From Posidonia oceanica (Eukaryota; Streptophyta; Magnoliopsida; Alismatales; Posidoniaceae): DNA of 64,000 nt. The position numbers and the translations under genes were made by a program. The notes beneath the pieces are model-generated. The model did no database searches, had not been told where the DNA came from, and was given only the letters and a program-made list of their open reading frames with translations. This document shows, one piece after another, positions 1 through 10,380 of the stretch. The stretch is taken from NCBI GenBank assembly GCA_037176725.1, contig JAZBRS010000049.1, positions 12,046,001 to 12,110,000 of the forward strand. The letters run 5' to 3'. Within the stretch, counting starts at the first letter, position 1. The number at the start of each line of letters is the position of its first letter.

Positions 1-2
1 TC

Positions 3-1409
3 ACGTACCTGAACAGAGCAAAGAACGCGTATGCAGACGCACTAGCAACTCTGGCATCCTGGCTCACTATATCAGAAGACAGCACTGTGGATGTATCAGT
101 CACTCGCATTGAGCAGCCTGCATACTGCATGAGCATAGAAGAAGCGGATCCCGCAGAGGGGCAGCCCTGGTATCAAGACATAAAATCTTTCCTGGAGTCT
201 GGTAACTTTCCTCCTGATACCACGGCAGCAGACAAGAGAACTCTGGCGCGTCTGGCGTCAAAGTATGTGTTAGGGGCCGGGCAGCTATACAGAAGGTCAT
301 ACAATCAGATGCTACTGCGCTGCCTGAACAAATCGGAGGCTGACATGCTGATGCTTCAAGTGCATGCGGGGACCTGTGGCCCGCACATGAACGGCGTCCT
401 CCTGGCCAAGAAGATCATGCTTCAAGGATATTTCTGGCAGACCATGGAAGCCGACTGCTGCCGATTCGTGCGTAGATGCCACAACTGTCAGATCCATGGT
501 AACTTCATCAAGGCCCCTCCACATCAGCTGCACAATATGTCTTCGCCATGGCCTTTCTCCACCTAGGGGATCGATGTCATCGGCGCCATCCACCCCGCTG
601 CTTCAAATGGCCATCGTTACATTCTGGTGGTGATTGATTACTTTACCAAGTGGGTGGAAGCAGCCTCTTATAGGACAGTCACCGCTGCGGCAACAGAAAA
701 ATTTATCAGAAACAATATTGTTGCCCGGTATGGGGTCCCGCACTCTGTCATCTCTGATAACGGCTCAAACTTTATTGCCAAAAGGATCGAAGAATACCTG
801 CAAAGTCTCAAGATCAAGCACCATCGATCCTCGCCTTATCGGCCTCAGATGAACGGAGCAGTGGAATCTGCAAACAAGAACATTGTCAAGATCCTGAAGA
901 AAATGGCAGAAATCCACAAGGATTGGCATGACAAGCTCCCGTACGCGCTCTGGGCGTACAGGACATCAATCCGGACCTCTACAGGAGCCACCCCGTACTC
1001 TCTGGTGTACGGCATGGAAGCGGTGTTACCTGTTGAAGTGGAGATCCCCTCTCTGCGGATCCTGCGGGAAGCTGAGTTGGAAGAAGCAGAATGGGTCGAA
1101 GACCGCTGCGTCCAACTGAATCTGATTGATGAGCGCAGATTGCAAGCCATGCACAACGCTCACTGCTATCAGAAGCGGACGGCCAGAGCATTCTTGAAGA
1201 AGGTCCAGCCCAGAAGCTTTCAGCCAGGGGACCTTGTCTTGCGCGCCATTCATCTGCCTGACGGTCGAGGGAAATTCCGACCCAATTGGCGTGGCCCCTT
1301 CGTGGTCAAACAGATCTTTTCGGGAGGCACTGTGACTCTTAAGGATATGGACCAGATTGAGCAGTCTGAGCCCGTCAACCTCTGCTATCTCAAGAAGTAC
1401 TACCAGTAG
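3..1409 (+). pseudogene. Element A pol, C-terminal part: end of second RNase H plus integrase
   Basis: This is the 3' end of a Tat/Ogre-type Ty3/gypsy polyprotein; the upstream part lies left of the window. The frame opens with the tail of the extra RNase H (NAYADALATLASW, about 30-70). It then enters the integrase: an HHCC zinc finger (HAGTCGPHMN, later CHNC), and a catalytic core with D in GIDVIG (about 570), D in SDNG (about 757) and E in AVESANKN. I count 35 residues between the last two, the DX35E spacing of the family. A GPY/F-type end (NWRGPFVV) and YLKKYYQ precede the stop. One in-frame TAG at 564-566 replaces the TGG (Trp) that B keeps at the matching codon, so the copy is inactive. 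No frameshift is visible. Confidence 0.92.
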
Positions 1410-2933
1410 CCGAAAGCGGCCCCGTTGCAGATGCCCTTCTCTTACTTGCATTTTCATTCTCGCCTTCTTGCTTCAACTCTGTTTCAAATCATCATCGTCA
1501 TCCTTCCAACTCTCGCCCCCTTTCCTTTCAAATCATCATCGTCATTCTCTCAAGCATTGCATCTTTAGCCCGGTGATGACAACCGGAAGTGCTTGCCTGC
1601 TCTGGAAAGAGTCACCCTGCCTCACCTGGCACTACTTAGATGTCTTAGCAAGTGAGGGAGCCACCACCAACGAGGACAGGCAAACTGTCTAATCTCGTAA
1701 GGACATACATCTCTGAAAGAGAAAAATGTTAGGATGTGAATCTGAAAAAGTGAGAGTAGACGCCTAGGTTTGGGCACATCCAAGGAACAGAAGACGAAGA
1801 CAGAAGTCGGCCCTATAGATAGGGGTGTGCAGTCTAACCCTGTTCCTTCTACCCATCACACAGCAGACCCAAAACCCAAATCCATTACATTTCAAACACC
1901 CTCCTTTTGCCACCAAAATGGGGAAAGCAAAAGCCTGAAAAAAAAAGAGAAAAGCAAAACAACAAGCGAAAAAAGAAGAGAAAAGAGATAGAACAAAAAC
2001 CCAAAAAAAGGGGAGGAAAAAGCAAGCAAAAAACAAAAAAAAAGGGAAGAATAAAAAGGCAAAGCTAGCCCAAAAAACACAGGCACCGTTATCCCCCATG
2101 CTTTACTAGAGATCCCCAGTATGTCAAGCCTGGAAAAGGGGTCTACCACATCCTCCCAAGAGCAAACACATACCTTCTCCTAACTAGGGGCAGAGAAAGA
2201 CTACATACCTATGAGGGAGAAACCTTTCAAAAAAAAAGAGAGAGAGCTGAAAGAATAGGTGTAGGTCCTGAGAGTGCAGCCAGTAGCCTGTCCTCACCAC
2301 ATCACCACCTATAATGCCAACCACCTATTCCGGAGCGCCACCAATAAGCCGAGAGTCTGAGTAGGGCCCAGTGAGTCAAGGACCACTCCCTTCCTCTGCA
2401 GCAGGCACCAAAGCACTCCGTACGCTGAGGGCACTCAAGCATCCATCCGAGCATACCCATCCATCCAAGCATACTCATCCATCCAAGCATACCCATCCAT
2501 CCGAGCATACTAATCCATCCAAGCATACTCATTCATCCAATACTACTCATCTTCATAAGCATAGCACTTGCATCCTGCATTCATGCATCTTCTTCCTTTC
2601 CCCTTCTGCCAATCTCTCCGCTCTGCAACACGCTCAGGCCCTGAGGCAGTACTTCTCCCCAGCAGGGCGCGTCGACGACACTCAAGCTGCGCTGGTCCAG
2701 ATCTCCTGGCAGCCCTCGCCCCCGTGTCCGCAAGGCTGCAACAAAATCCCCCTGCTTATCAGTGCTTAACTGCTATGTTCCGTTATCAACTGCTAGATGC
2801 ATATTGGAACTACATTTTCAACCTCAGCTTCTGCTTATTGTCAAAGATTATATGCCTGTGAGATCTGACTGTTTATTGATAGCAGGTACCTTCAAGCTTT
2901 GCATCCATCAGCCTGTCTTCTGAAATCAGTGCA
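1410..2933 (+). other. Element A spacer between pol and the extra ORF
   Basis: No coding sequence is recognised here. The stretch includes a purine-rich A/G tract (about 1925-2055) and, at about 2446-2540, roughly six copies of an 18-bp repeat containing CATCCATCCAAGCATAC. The matching spacer in B (29570-31124) has the same order: a tract with cctgcctcacctggcac, a purine-rich run, a block with cagtgagtcagggacc, then the ORF. So it is a conserved part of the element. The short ORFs that cross it are low-complexity readings of the purine run and the 18-bp repeat. Confidence 0.7.
2446..2540 (+). repeat. 18-bp tandem repeat in the pol/extra-ORF spacer of A
   Basis: About six head-to-tail copies of an 18-bp unit built on CATCCATCCAAGCATACT differ by single substitutions (A/G and C/T). 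The equivalent part of B (about 30740-30790) has only a short CATATC/ATACATAC-like run, so the array expanded in A. Confidence 0.75.
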
Positions 2934-4136
2934 ATGGGTTTTCCCACTCTGTTGACTCCCGCACACTGCTCGGAAACCCTGCGAGAGTGGATCAGCAGGC
3001 TCACCCAACAAGACTGTGAAAAGTTGCGCCTGTGGGGCATACCAACTAAACTGCTGAAGGCTGCTGATGTGGAAGTCAGCCGCCACCTTCTGTGTGCCGC
3101 CGTAAGATTCTGGAAACCGGCGCACCACGTCTTCCGCTTTGGCAAGACTGAACTGACACCTACACTGGAAGAGGTGCGTCGGATCTGCGGCTTTTCAAAG
3201 ATCATGGGGCCGCCTATTTTCATGAGGCGAGACGGATATCTCCAGGTCCTGAGCCAATTGACTGGGCTATCCACTCAAACCTGCCAACAAAAGCTAATCT
3301 GCACCAGTGGACCAGAGCCTATGCTTCGCCTTGCACACTTCAATGATACCATGAACAAGCGTGCTGACCTCGGAGAAGAGCTGTGGCTCCGAGGATTTGT
3401 CATCCGCTTTCTGGGCGAGCTGATCTTCACTCATGGCCGACTGACAGTGGCCATCGAGGTCGCAGAGATTGCGCTAGCTGTGGTGACCCAGCACATAGAC
3501 CTGGCACCAGTTGTCTTGGCAGAGACATATCGCGGGTTGGACCGCATTTCTCATCGCTGCCGCCACTTCCACGGTTGCGGAGCACTCATACAAGTCTGGC
3601 TGACTGCGCACTTAGAGATGGACTTCCTGCGCCCTCAAGTACATGCCTTCGAAGCATACTGCAGCAGCGTCCGTACCAGAGCAGACAAGAGCGTCAAAGA
3701 AGAATACGAGAGGCTGTCAGCACTGACTGACGACGCTGTGACCTGGCGTATCGTCCCCTCTGCAGCCGGGCCATTCACTGTCTTTTTCAGCGCGCGCGAC
3801 ACGCGACTGATCGTTCTTCCAGGCTTCACAGCAGGCGTAGAGTACCACCCAATCAGGGTCATGCGCCAGTTCGGCTTCCAGCAGGGCGCCTTCATCGACA
3901 GTACAGCGCCCAAGCTTCTACAGATGTACCCTCTCAGCACAACTGCCCCAACCAAGAAGCTTGCTAGTCTGATGCAGCATGGGGTCCAATCTACAGACAT
4001 TGCAGCTGTGAGAGGTGTAGGATGCACCCCTGAATATGAAGCTGAAGTCCGACAGCTCTGGCCTATTACTGAAATCCCGCCAGGCGGCCCCTTGTTCCCC
4101 GACTCCAGGCAGTCGAAGAAGGCCCGAACTGACTAG
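2934..4136 (+). CDS. Extra 3' ORF of Tat-type element A (DUF7745 / plant-mobile-domain-like), intact
   Basis: A 400-codon open frame sits between pol and the 3' UTR, in the sense direction. The start at 2934 is chosen because B has the matching ATG and residues (MGFPTL) at 31125. Visible blocks, in order: a region near residues 67-92 with FGKTELTPTLEEV and RRICGFSK; MRRDGYLQVLSQLTGLS; a long helical Arg/Leu/His-rich middle with ELWLRGFVIRFLGELIFTHG and CRHFHGCGAL; then GVEYHPIRVMRQFGF and a Lys/Arg-rich end (SKKARTD). The PTLEEV style with a helical body resembles plant transposon proteins of the DUF7745/plant-mobile-domain group. That link is from memory of the family and is tentative. No zinc knuckle or protease-like or polymerase-like motif is seen. 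The function is unknown. It is the only long intact retroelement ORF in the window. Confidence 0.75.
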   Translation: MGFPTLLTPAHCSETLREWISRLTQQDCEKLRLWGIPTKLLKAADVEVSRHLLCAAVRFWKPAHHVFRFGKTELTPTLEEVRRICGFSKIMGPPIFMRRDGYLQVLSQLTGLSTQTCQQKLICTSGPEPMLRLAHFNDTMNKRADLGEELWLRGFVIRFLGELIFTHGRLTVAIEVAEIALAVVTQHIDLAPVVLAETYRGLDRISHRCRHFHGCGALIQVWLTAHLEMDFLRPQVHAFEAYCSSVRTRADKSVKEEYERLSALTDDAVTWRIVPSAAGPFTVFFSARDTRLIVLPGFTAGVEYHPIRVMRQFGFQQGAFIDSTAPKLLQMYPLSTTAPTKKLASLMQHGVQSTDIAAVRGVGCTPEYEAEVRQLWPITEIPPGGPLFPDSRQSKKARTD

Positions 4137-4544
4137 GCCCTTGTGCAACCATCATGTGGTCTTCTTTCGGATTATGCTGTACATTTCTGGCCTGCCATAG
4201 GCATTGTACTCATCAAGCTTTATTAATGAAAACTGTTTCTGCTATCTGCTTGCACATCAAGACTCATTGCTGCATTGCATATCATTATCATCATCATCTT
4301 GGGCCCTCTAACCAGACTTGCAGGCATCACAACGCAGTAAAGTCCTCAGCACCCAATCCGGAGCCCAGAACATCTGCGGACCTGCGTCGTCAAGCTACGC
4401 CATCCGGCGTCCTCAGCTGATCATCCTCAGCTGAGTCCCTTGCGGGCTGGCACCCCAAACTGCTCGGCGATGGGTTCGTCAACCTATCATCCATCCACTC
4501 GCTCATTTATCTTTGCATCCTGATGCCAGGGGCGCTTCGGACAT

Positions 4545-4571
4545 CCCCTGGTATCATCCTGATACCAGGGG
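4545..4571 (+). repeat. Perfect 12-bp-stem hairpin in the 3' UTR of A
   Basis: The sequence reads CCCCTGGTATCA, loop TCC, TGATACCAGGGG: a perfect 12-bp inverted repeat with a 3-nt loop. B has the same hairpin at 32710-32736. A second version in A (4943-4969) has changed bases in both arms and still pairs. Confidence 0.9.
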
Positions 4572-4942
4572 CATCTTTTGGCTGCCCTACGGTATCATCC
4601 CCAGCTGATCATCCTCAGCTGAATCCTCTGCGGGCTGGCACCCCAAACTGCTCGGCAAAAGGTCCGTCAACCTGATACTCTTCTCGGCTGGTCATCCCCG
4701 GTCGAGTCCCCAGTTGGTCGCCCCCAGCTGGATCACTGTCTTCTGTGGGCTGGCACCCCAAACTGCTCGGCGGAAGGTCCGTCAACCTGTCACTCTTCTC
4801 GGCTGGTCATCCCCAGCTGAGTCCCCAGCTGATCGCCCTCAGCTGAGTCCCTTGCGGGCTGGTACCCCCAAACTACTCGTCTGACAAGCACGACACTCTT
4901 GTCATCACTCTCTGCTTTCGATGCCAAGGACGCGCTGGCCAA

Positions 4943-4969
4943 CCCCTGGTGTCATCCCGACACTAGGGG
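4943..4969 (+). repeat. Variant of the 3' UTR hairpin with changes in both arms
   Basis: The left arm is CCCCTGGTGTC and the right arm is GACACTAGGGG, around ATCCC. Compared with the hairpin at 4545, the GTATCA/TGATAC pair has become GTGTC/GACAC. Pairing is kept except for one G:T-type position (CTGG against CTAG). Confidence 0.85.
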
Positions 4970-5043
4970 CATCTTTTGATCGCCCCTTGGTATCGTTCTT
5001 TCCCTCTTTCCCCTATGACGTTCCTGGCGTCATGGGATGATTT

Positions 5044-5758
5044 CTTCTCATCATTCCCTTACCCCTACTTTGCCGGCCGATAAGTCCGATATCTTATCAT
5101 TCTCATCATTCCCTCATCCCCTCTTTGCCGGCCGATAAGTCCGATATCTTATCAATCAACAATTCTCATCATGATCTCATCCCCCTCTTTAGCTTAAATT
5201 CTCATCATGATCTCATCCCCCTCTTTAGCTTAGCTTCTCATCATGATCTCATCCCCCTCTTTAGCTTAGCTTCTCATCATGATCTCATCCCCCTCTTTAG
5301 CTTAGCTTCTCATCATGATCTCATCCCCCTCTTAAGCTTAGCTTCTCATCATGATCTCATCCCCCTCTTTAGCTTAAATTCTCATCATGATCTCATCCCC
5401 CTCTTTAGCTTAAATTCTCATCATGATCTCATCCCCCTCTTTAGCTTAGCTTCTCATCATGATCTCATCCCCCTCTTTAGCTTAGCTTCTCATCATTCCC
5501 TCATCCCCTCTTTGCCGGCCGATAAGTCCGATATCTTATCAATCAACAATTCTCATCATGATCTCATCCCCCTCTTTAGCTTAAATTCTCATCATGATCT
5601 CATCCCCCTCTTTAGCTTAGCTTCTCATCATGATCTCATCCCCCTCTTTAGCTTAGCTTCTCATCATGATCTCATCCCCCTCTTTAGCTTAGCTTCTCAT
5701 CATGATCTCATCCCCCTCTTTAGCTTAGCTTCTCATCATGATCTCGTCCCCTCTTATC
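5044..5758 (+). repeat. 36-bp minisatellite in the 3' UTR of A
   Basis: Tandem 36-bp units are built from TTCTCATCATGATCTCATCC followed by CCCTCTTTAGCTTA. There are about nine copies, then a divider containing GCCGGCCGATAAGTCCGATA (5513-5545), then about six more. So there is a higher-order repeat of roughly 370-400 bp (5110-5510 and 5510-5755). Because 36 is a multiple of three, one frame stays open for 232 codons and reads a 12-residue repeat. I take that as a by-product of the period, not a gene. Tandem arrays in 3' UTRs of plant LTR elements are a known source of satellite DNA. Confidence 0.93.
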
Positions 5759-5759
5759 A

Positions 5760-6815
5760 TCAATCAATCACTCGTGCTAGGCTGATATCCGAAACTATCA
5801 ATCACCAATCAAACTCGTGCTAGGCTGATATCCGAAACTATCAACAATCAATCACTCTCAGGCTGATAACCTAAACTATCTTCTGGCCGATCCATGGTTG
5901 GCCCGCAGTTGTGTTATACAGCTGACATCCAGTAACTGTCCCTCGTAATTGCACTTTTCCAGTTGATAGGTCTGTAAACTATCCGCCGGTTGACAGGACC
6001 GTAAACTGTCGCTCCAGTTGATAGGTCTGTAAACTATCGCGTGCAATTACGTTATACGGCTGACATCCAGTAACTGTCCCTTGCAATTGAGGTTTCCAGT
6101 TGATAGGTCTGTAAACTATCCTCCAGTTGATAGGTCTGTAAACTATCCGCCGGTTGACAGGACCGTAAACTGTCGTTAGGCTGATATTCCTAAACTATCA
6201 CCAGCAATTGCATTATACGGCTGATATCCAGTAACTATCCCTCATCATTGCGCGTTCCCAGTTGATAGGTCTGTAAACTATCCGCCGGTTGACAGGACCG
6301 TAAACTGTCGCTCCAGTTGATAGGTCTGTAAACTATCCACCAGTTGGTAGGACTGTAAACTACCACGCGCAATGATGTTATACGGCTGACATCCAGTAAC
6401 TGTCCCTCGCAATGCCGTTTCCAGTTGATAGGACTGTAAACTATCCTCCAGTTGATAGGTCTGTAAACTATCCGCCGGTTGACAGGACCGTAAACTGTCG
6501 CTCCAGATGATAGACTGTAAACTATCCGGCATTGCGTTATACGGCTGATATCCAGTAACTATCACTCATGGTTTGTGGTTTCCGGTTGACAGGACCGTAA
6601 ACTGTCGCTCCAGTTGATAGGTCTGTAAACTATCCGCCGGTTGACAGGACCGTAAACTGTCGTTAGGCTGATACTCCTAAACTATCACCCACAACCATGT
6701 TATATGGCTGATATCCAGTAACTATCACTCACAACTGCTCCGGTTGACAGGACCGTAAACTGTCACTCCCGGTTGATAGGACCGTAAACTATCCGGACGA
6801 TAAGCCCGTCACCTT
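5760..6815 (+). repeat. Array of about 22-nt covarying mini-hairpins in the 3' UTR of A
   Basis: Dozens of tandem units each read as short arm, loop, complementary arm. Arm pairs seen include GATAG/CTATC, GACAG/CTGTC, GGTAG/CTACC (about 6334-6355), GATA/TATC and GACA/TGTC (both around CCAGTAA), and GATAAG/CTTATC. Loops keep a core such as CTGTAAA, CCGTAAA, CAGTAA or CCTAAA. Units are separated by GCTCCA, CCGCC or short unique pieces such as gcaattacgttatacgg. B holds a diverged version (38620-39425). Confidence 0.92.
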
Positions 6816-7352
6816 ATCATTTTTTTTCTCCTTTTCGGCGTGACCTTGTCCCAGGAAGACAAAGCCACGCACCCCCTTTCTGCGATAGGAGAGTTGGCCT
6901 CTCTCCCCTCGCACTCTTTTCTTTCCTGCTGGCTTGTTCCCCAGACGGGGACAAGCTGCACCCTGTTTCCCCTCGCTTTGTCGCGTAAGTTTGGCCTCCC
7001 TGCCAGATCCTTGCGCCACATCGTGTCCTTTTATCTTCTCTTTTGCATCGTCTCCGTACTTTCTCAGCTAGCATTGCATATTAATTCAACATCATCAGCA
7101 TCACTTGCACGGCATCAGCATCTTTTCTAGTTGCACTAACTTTTTGTACTAATTTTTGCATCGCATCAGCATGCATTGCATACTTAGCATCATTCAACTG
7201 CACCTAGCATCTTGCACTGCGGCAATGGGCTACGACGTTCGGTGCATCCGCCGAATAAGTAACTCACGCCAATAGCAAATCCTTTGGCCCTCCGGTCAAA
7301 TGGGGTGTCTTGTCAACCCTGAGCAGCGGTCTCGGTCCCCTTGACCTCGCTC
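6816..7352 (+). other. Element A 3' UTR, conserved unique end before the polypurine tract
   Basis: This non-coding stretch matches B. The piece around 6850-7000 (gaccttgtcccaggaagac, agacggggacaagctgcacc) matches B at 39430-39538 and 42856-42930, on either side of B's minus-strand solo LTR. The piece 7212-7352 matches B 43131-43266. It contains a TTCGG/CCGAA stem (about 7240-7257) and an 8-bp CCCTGAGC/GCTCAGGG stem (7317-7324 with 7349-7356) whose right arm runs into the polypurine tract. Confidence 0.7.
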
Positions 7353-7365
7353 AGGGAGGGGCATC
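7353..7365 (+). promoter_or_regulatory. Polypurine tract of element A (plus-strand primer)
   Basis: AGGGAGGGGCATC lies directly before the TGTTGACACC start of the 3' LTR. The same 13 bases precede the 3' LTR of B (43267-43279), as expected for the site that primes plus-strand DNA synthesis. Confidence 0.88.
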
Positions 7366-9819
7366 TGTTGACACCCCATTTCGACAAGGCTGAATCAGCG
7401 GATCTCTCTGGTGGCTAGGAAAAACCCAAAATCACACATTCCTCTTCATCCTTCTTCCCAAATCAAAACTCCAGCTCAAACCTCAAAGCCAAACCTAGAA
7501 CCACACCCATTTTCTAACCCCAAAACCTTACCCCGAAACCATCCCAAAACCTTACCCTGAAACCATCCAAAACCCAAGCCAAAACCAAATCCTAACCCTC
7601 CTTTCTACCCTTCAAAACCAGCCAACTTGACCTAAGCCTTTACCCCTCTTCCCGAGCTCAAAACTTGACCAGAATCCATAGGAAAATCCACCAACACCCA
7701 CTCAACAAACCTACTCTAGAACCTAGAAATTTCTAAACCTAACCCATTCCCAAAAACCCTAGAAAACCTAGGTGAATTTCCCCTTTTTCTACACCTTGAA
7801 ACCCCTCCAAAACCTTCTTGGAATCAAACCAAAACCTTAGACCCAATACCCTAAGCCCTAGACTACCCACTCGCCAATTTTCACCCCATTCCAAGACCTT
7901 TAAGACCTCCATTCACCCAAATTATCCTTTTCTCTCTCCAGGATTATCTTTTTCTCTCTCCTCTCTCTCTCCTGATTATCATCTCCCTTTTCATCCCCTT
8001 CTTGCCCTTTCCCTGGCCTGGCTGTGGGCCCCCTTTGTGCTTCTATCCCTTCTCTATCTTATTCCTATTTTTATTTTATTTTTAGTACTTTTTCTGAATT
8101 TTTAAAAATCGTTTTCCTCCAACCTATCCTTTTTCCTTTTATCTCCCTCTTTTTTCCATTTCTTTCCTCCTTCTCTTTTCCTTTTCTCCCTTTTGCAAAA
8201 ATCCACAAAAACCCATAAAAATCTGAAAAACCTCAAAACATAAAACAAACAAATCAGAACTCTAAGAAAAACAATTAAAAAACATTAAGCAAGCAATTAA
8301 AAACTTAAGCTTAACTAAATCAAGCTAAAAAGAAAATCAAACATGCAAACTAAAAAATGCAAAACAAACCAAAAGAAAATACCAAAAAATCTAGGAAAAA
8401 GTGAAAACAAAACCAAAACCTACCAAAGGTAAAAACCCTATCAAAAGAATTAAAAAAAAACAAATCCTGAAAAGAAGTAAAACAATTAAGAACCCTAAGA
8501 TAAACAATTAATGAAAGAAAAAGGCCTAACCTAACAAACCTGAAAAAAAAAAAAACAAACAACCTAAGAACTTAATTAAAAAGAAAATAAGAAACACATT
8601 AAAAAGATTTAACAAAACTTAATCAAACAAGAGAAACCCAATTAAAAAACATCAAGAAAAATTAACAAATAAAAAATCAAAACCTAATTCAAAAGACTTA
8701 AGAAAGAAAAACCTAAAAGGCTAGAACTAAAAAGCCCAAAACCCATTCTAATTAATATAGAAATAAATCTTAAAAATCCTAATTAACATCCTAAGTGCTT
8801 AAAAGGAAAAATACAATTTAAAAAACAATTTGAAAAGACTTAACAAACACTTAATCAAATGGAAAATGAATTAAAGACAAAAGAAAAATCTAAAACCCTA
8901 ATCAAGCCTAAAACACACTAATTAACCCAAAACAATCATTAAAAAACCTAATTAAAATCCTAACCTAAACACAACCATTCTAAAAACTCTTCCCATCCTT
9001 TTCTATTTTTATTTTATTTTTATTTTTATTTTCTTCCTTCTTTCTCCTCTTTCTTTCTTTTTCTTCCTTCTTCCCTTTCTTTTCTACCCCTCCTTCTTTC
9101 CTTCTTTCTTAATCTCTTTTCTTCTACTGTGCTCAAGGCCCACAACCCACAGCCCGTTTTCTCCTTCCTTTTTCCCTCCTCCTCTTCTTCTTCTTTCTTC
9201 TTCTTCCATTTCTTCTCCTCCTCTCACAACCTGCAAACGACAACACCTCCCCCCATTGGTTTTCTTTTTTTTCAAACCTCCCTGACACCACCTTGACCTC
9301 CCACCATCACCCACGACCCACGACCTCCATCACCACCCTACCCTGTGGCCTGAAACCAAGGACACCAACCCATCTCTTCTCTCCTTGACCGTTGAAACCA
9401 GCAGCCTTTGGAGGGATCAAAACTTGAGATCTTGGAACCAGAAAGGAGTTCGGCCAAGACACCTGCAAAGACCAAGTTCCCAGCTCTCTCACCCTTCTTC
9501 CAGAACTGAAAAACACCTTCAAACCTTCCCGGAATCAAGCTCCAAACTCTTCAGCACCCAACACCATCTTGCCGACCTTCCACATTGCAAATCCACCACC
9601 ACGAGCCTCCTAAAATCCCAGAACTTTGCCATCAGACTCACCAAGCAACCACCTTCCCAAGCCACCCAAAATCACGTCCTAAAACCTCCCACACTCCTCA
9701 CAGTCCACTACAAACACTTGGGTCCTCTTTTTTGCCAAAATCTTCAAACACCCATATCTTCCTCCACACTCAGTGAAATCCACTTCCGATTCCTCCCACG
9801 CACTCCCCGAGCAACCACC

Positions 9820-10380
9820 TAGCCGCCCGTGCCTTCGCCTCGCCTTGGAGCGCCGCATATCGCCGCGTCCACCTCGGCCTCCACCGGTGAAGCTCTGCTG
9901 AACCAGATCTTGCCATGGGCCGTGGAACGCTCCCCTGAGACCTCCGTCATCCTCCTCGGGCCTCCGGCAACGCCCCCCGAGCTCCCCAATGCAGCAGCCG
10001 CCGCCCTCCGCCGTCCCCACTCCTCTCCGGCCGGCCGAAGGTCACATAGGTGGGTGGACTCACCCGGCGTGCGCAAGGGCCGAAGAAAGCCTCCCCCGGA
10101 TTCCCCTCGTCGCCCTCTTGCTCCTCGGCTTTTCCCCGAGGCGTTTCGTCGCCTGTGCCGCCCGCAAACACCTGCCGGAGTTACCTTCTTCTCCGGCACC
10201 GGTCGCTGGAGCTGCAAGGACAGCAGCTTCTCCACGCGTGTCCGCCGCCGCCGACGCACCGCCGCGCCCCTCCTCGCCTCCGTCGCACCCCGCCGGTTCC
10301 TCCCAGACCCCCGCCGCCTCGCGTCGCCCCTCCTCCGTCGGTCCAGGAGAGTCGCCGGCGAGCCCCCCCTTCCACTGTAA
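9820..10380 (+). other. GC-rich island inside LTR family 1, ending at a splice-donor-like site
   Basis: Very GC-rich and CpG-rich sequence sits in an otherwise A- or T-rich LTR. Open frames run on both strands, as expected from base composition alone. It ends with CACTGTAAGT, a good match to a plant 5' splice site. The solo LTR copy has a similar island at about 35090-35770. A role as transcribed leader or first exon is only a guess. Confidence 0.4.

Larger units (their letters stand above)
4137..5043 (+). repeat. Element A 3' UTR, block 1: CAGCTGA-type inverted repeats
   Basis: After a short unique stretch, about 4410-4870 repeats a loosely conserved unit of roughly 115-160 bp. Each copy has paired CAGCTGA/TCAGCTG-type arms and the string gggctggcaccccaaactgctcgg (seen at about 4444, 4636, 4749 and 4857). 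Two longer hairpins lie at 4545-4571 and 4943-4969 and are annotated separately. B has a shorter counterpart at 32520-32765. No coding potential is seen. Confidence 0.7.

Noticed and set aside
1764..2149. Phe/Leu-rich minus-strand ORFs that look like membrane proteins (also at 30217-30426)
   Set aside because: They are the complement of the A/G-rich runs in the spacer after pol; Phe/Leu runs follow from TTT/CTT composition.
4545..4571. Hairpin followed by T-rich bases as a bacterial-type terminator
   Set aside because: The context is a plant retrotransposon 3' UTR, and the loop and arm pattern is shared with other 3' UTR hairpins.
5125..5823. 232-codon ORF made of a 12-residue repeat
   Set aside because: It is the 36-bp minisatellite read in one frame; the length follows from the period being a multiple of three. 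The 3' UTR position and lack of a counterpart in B argue against a protein.
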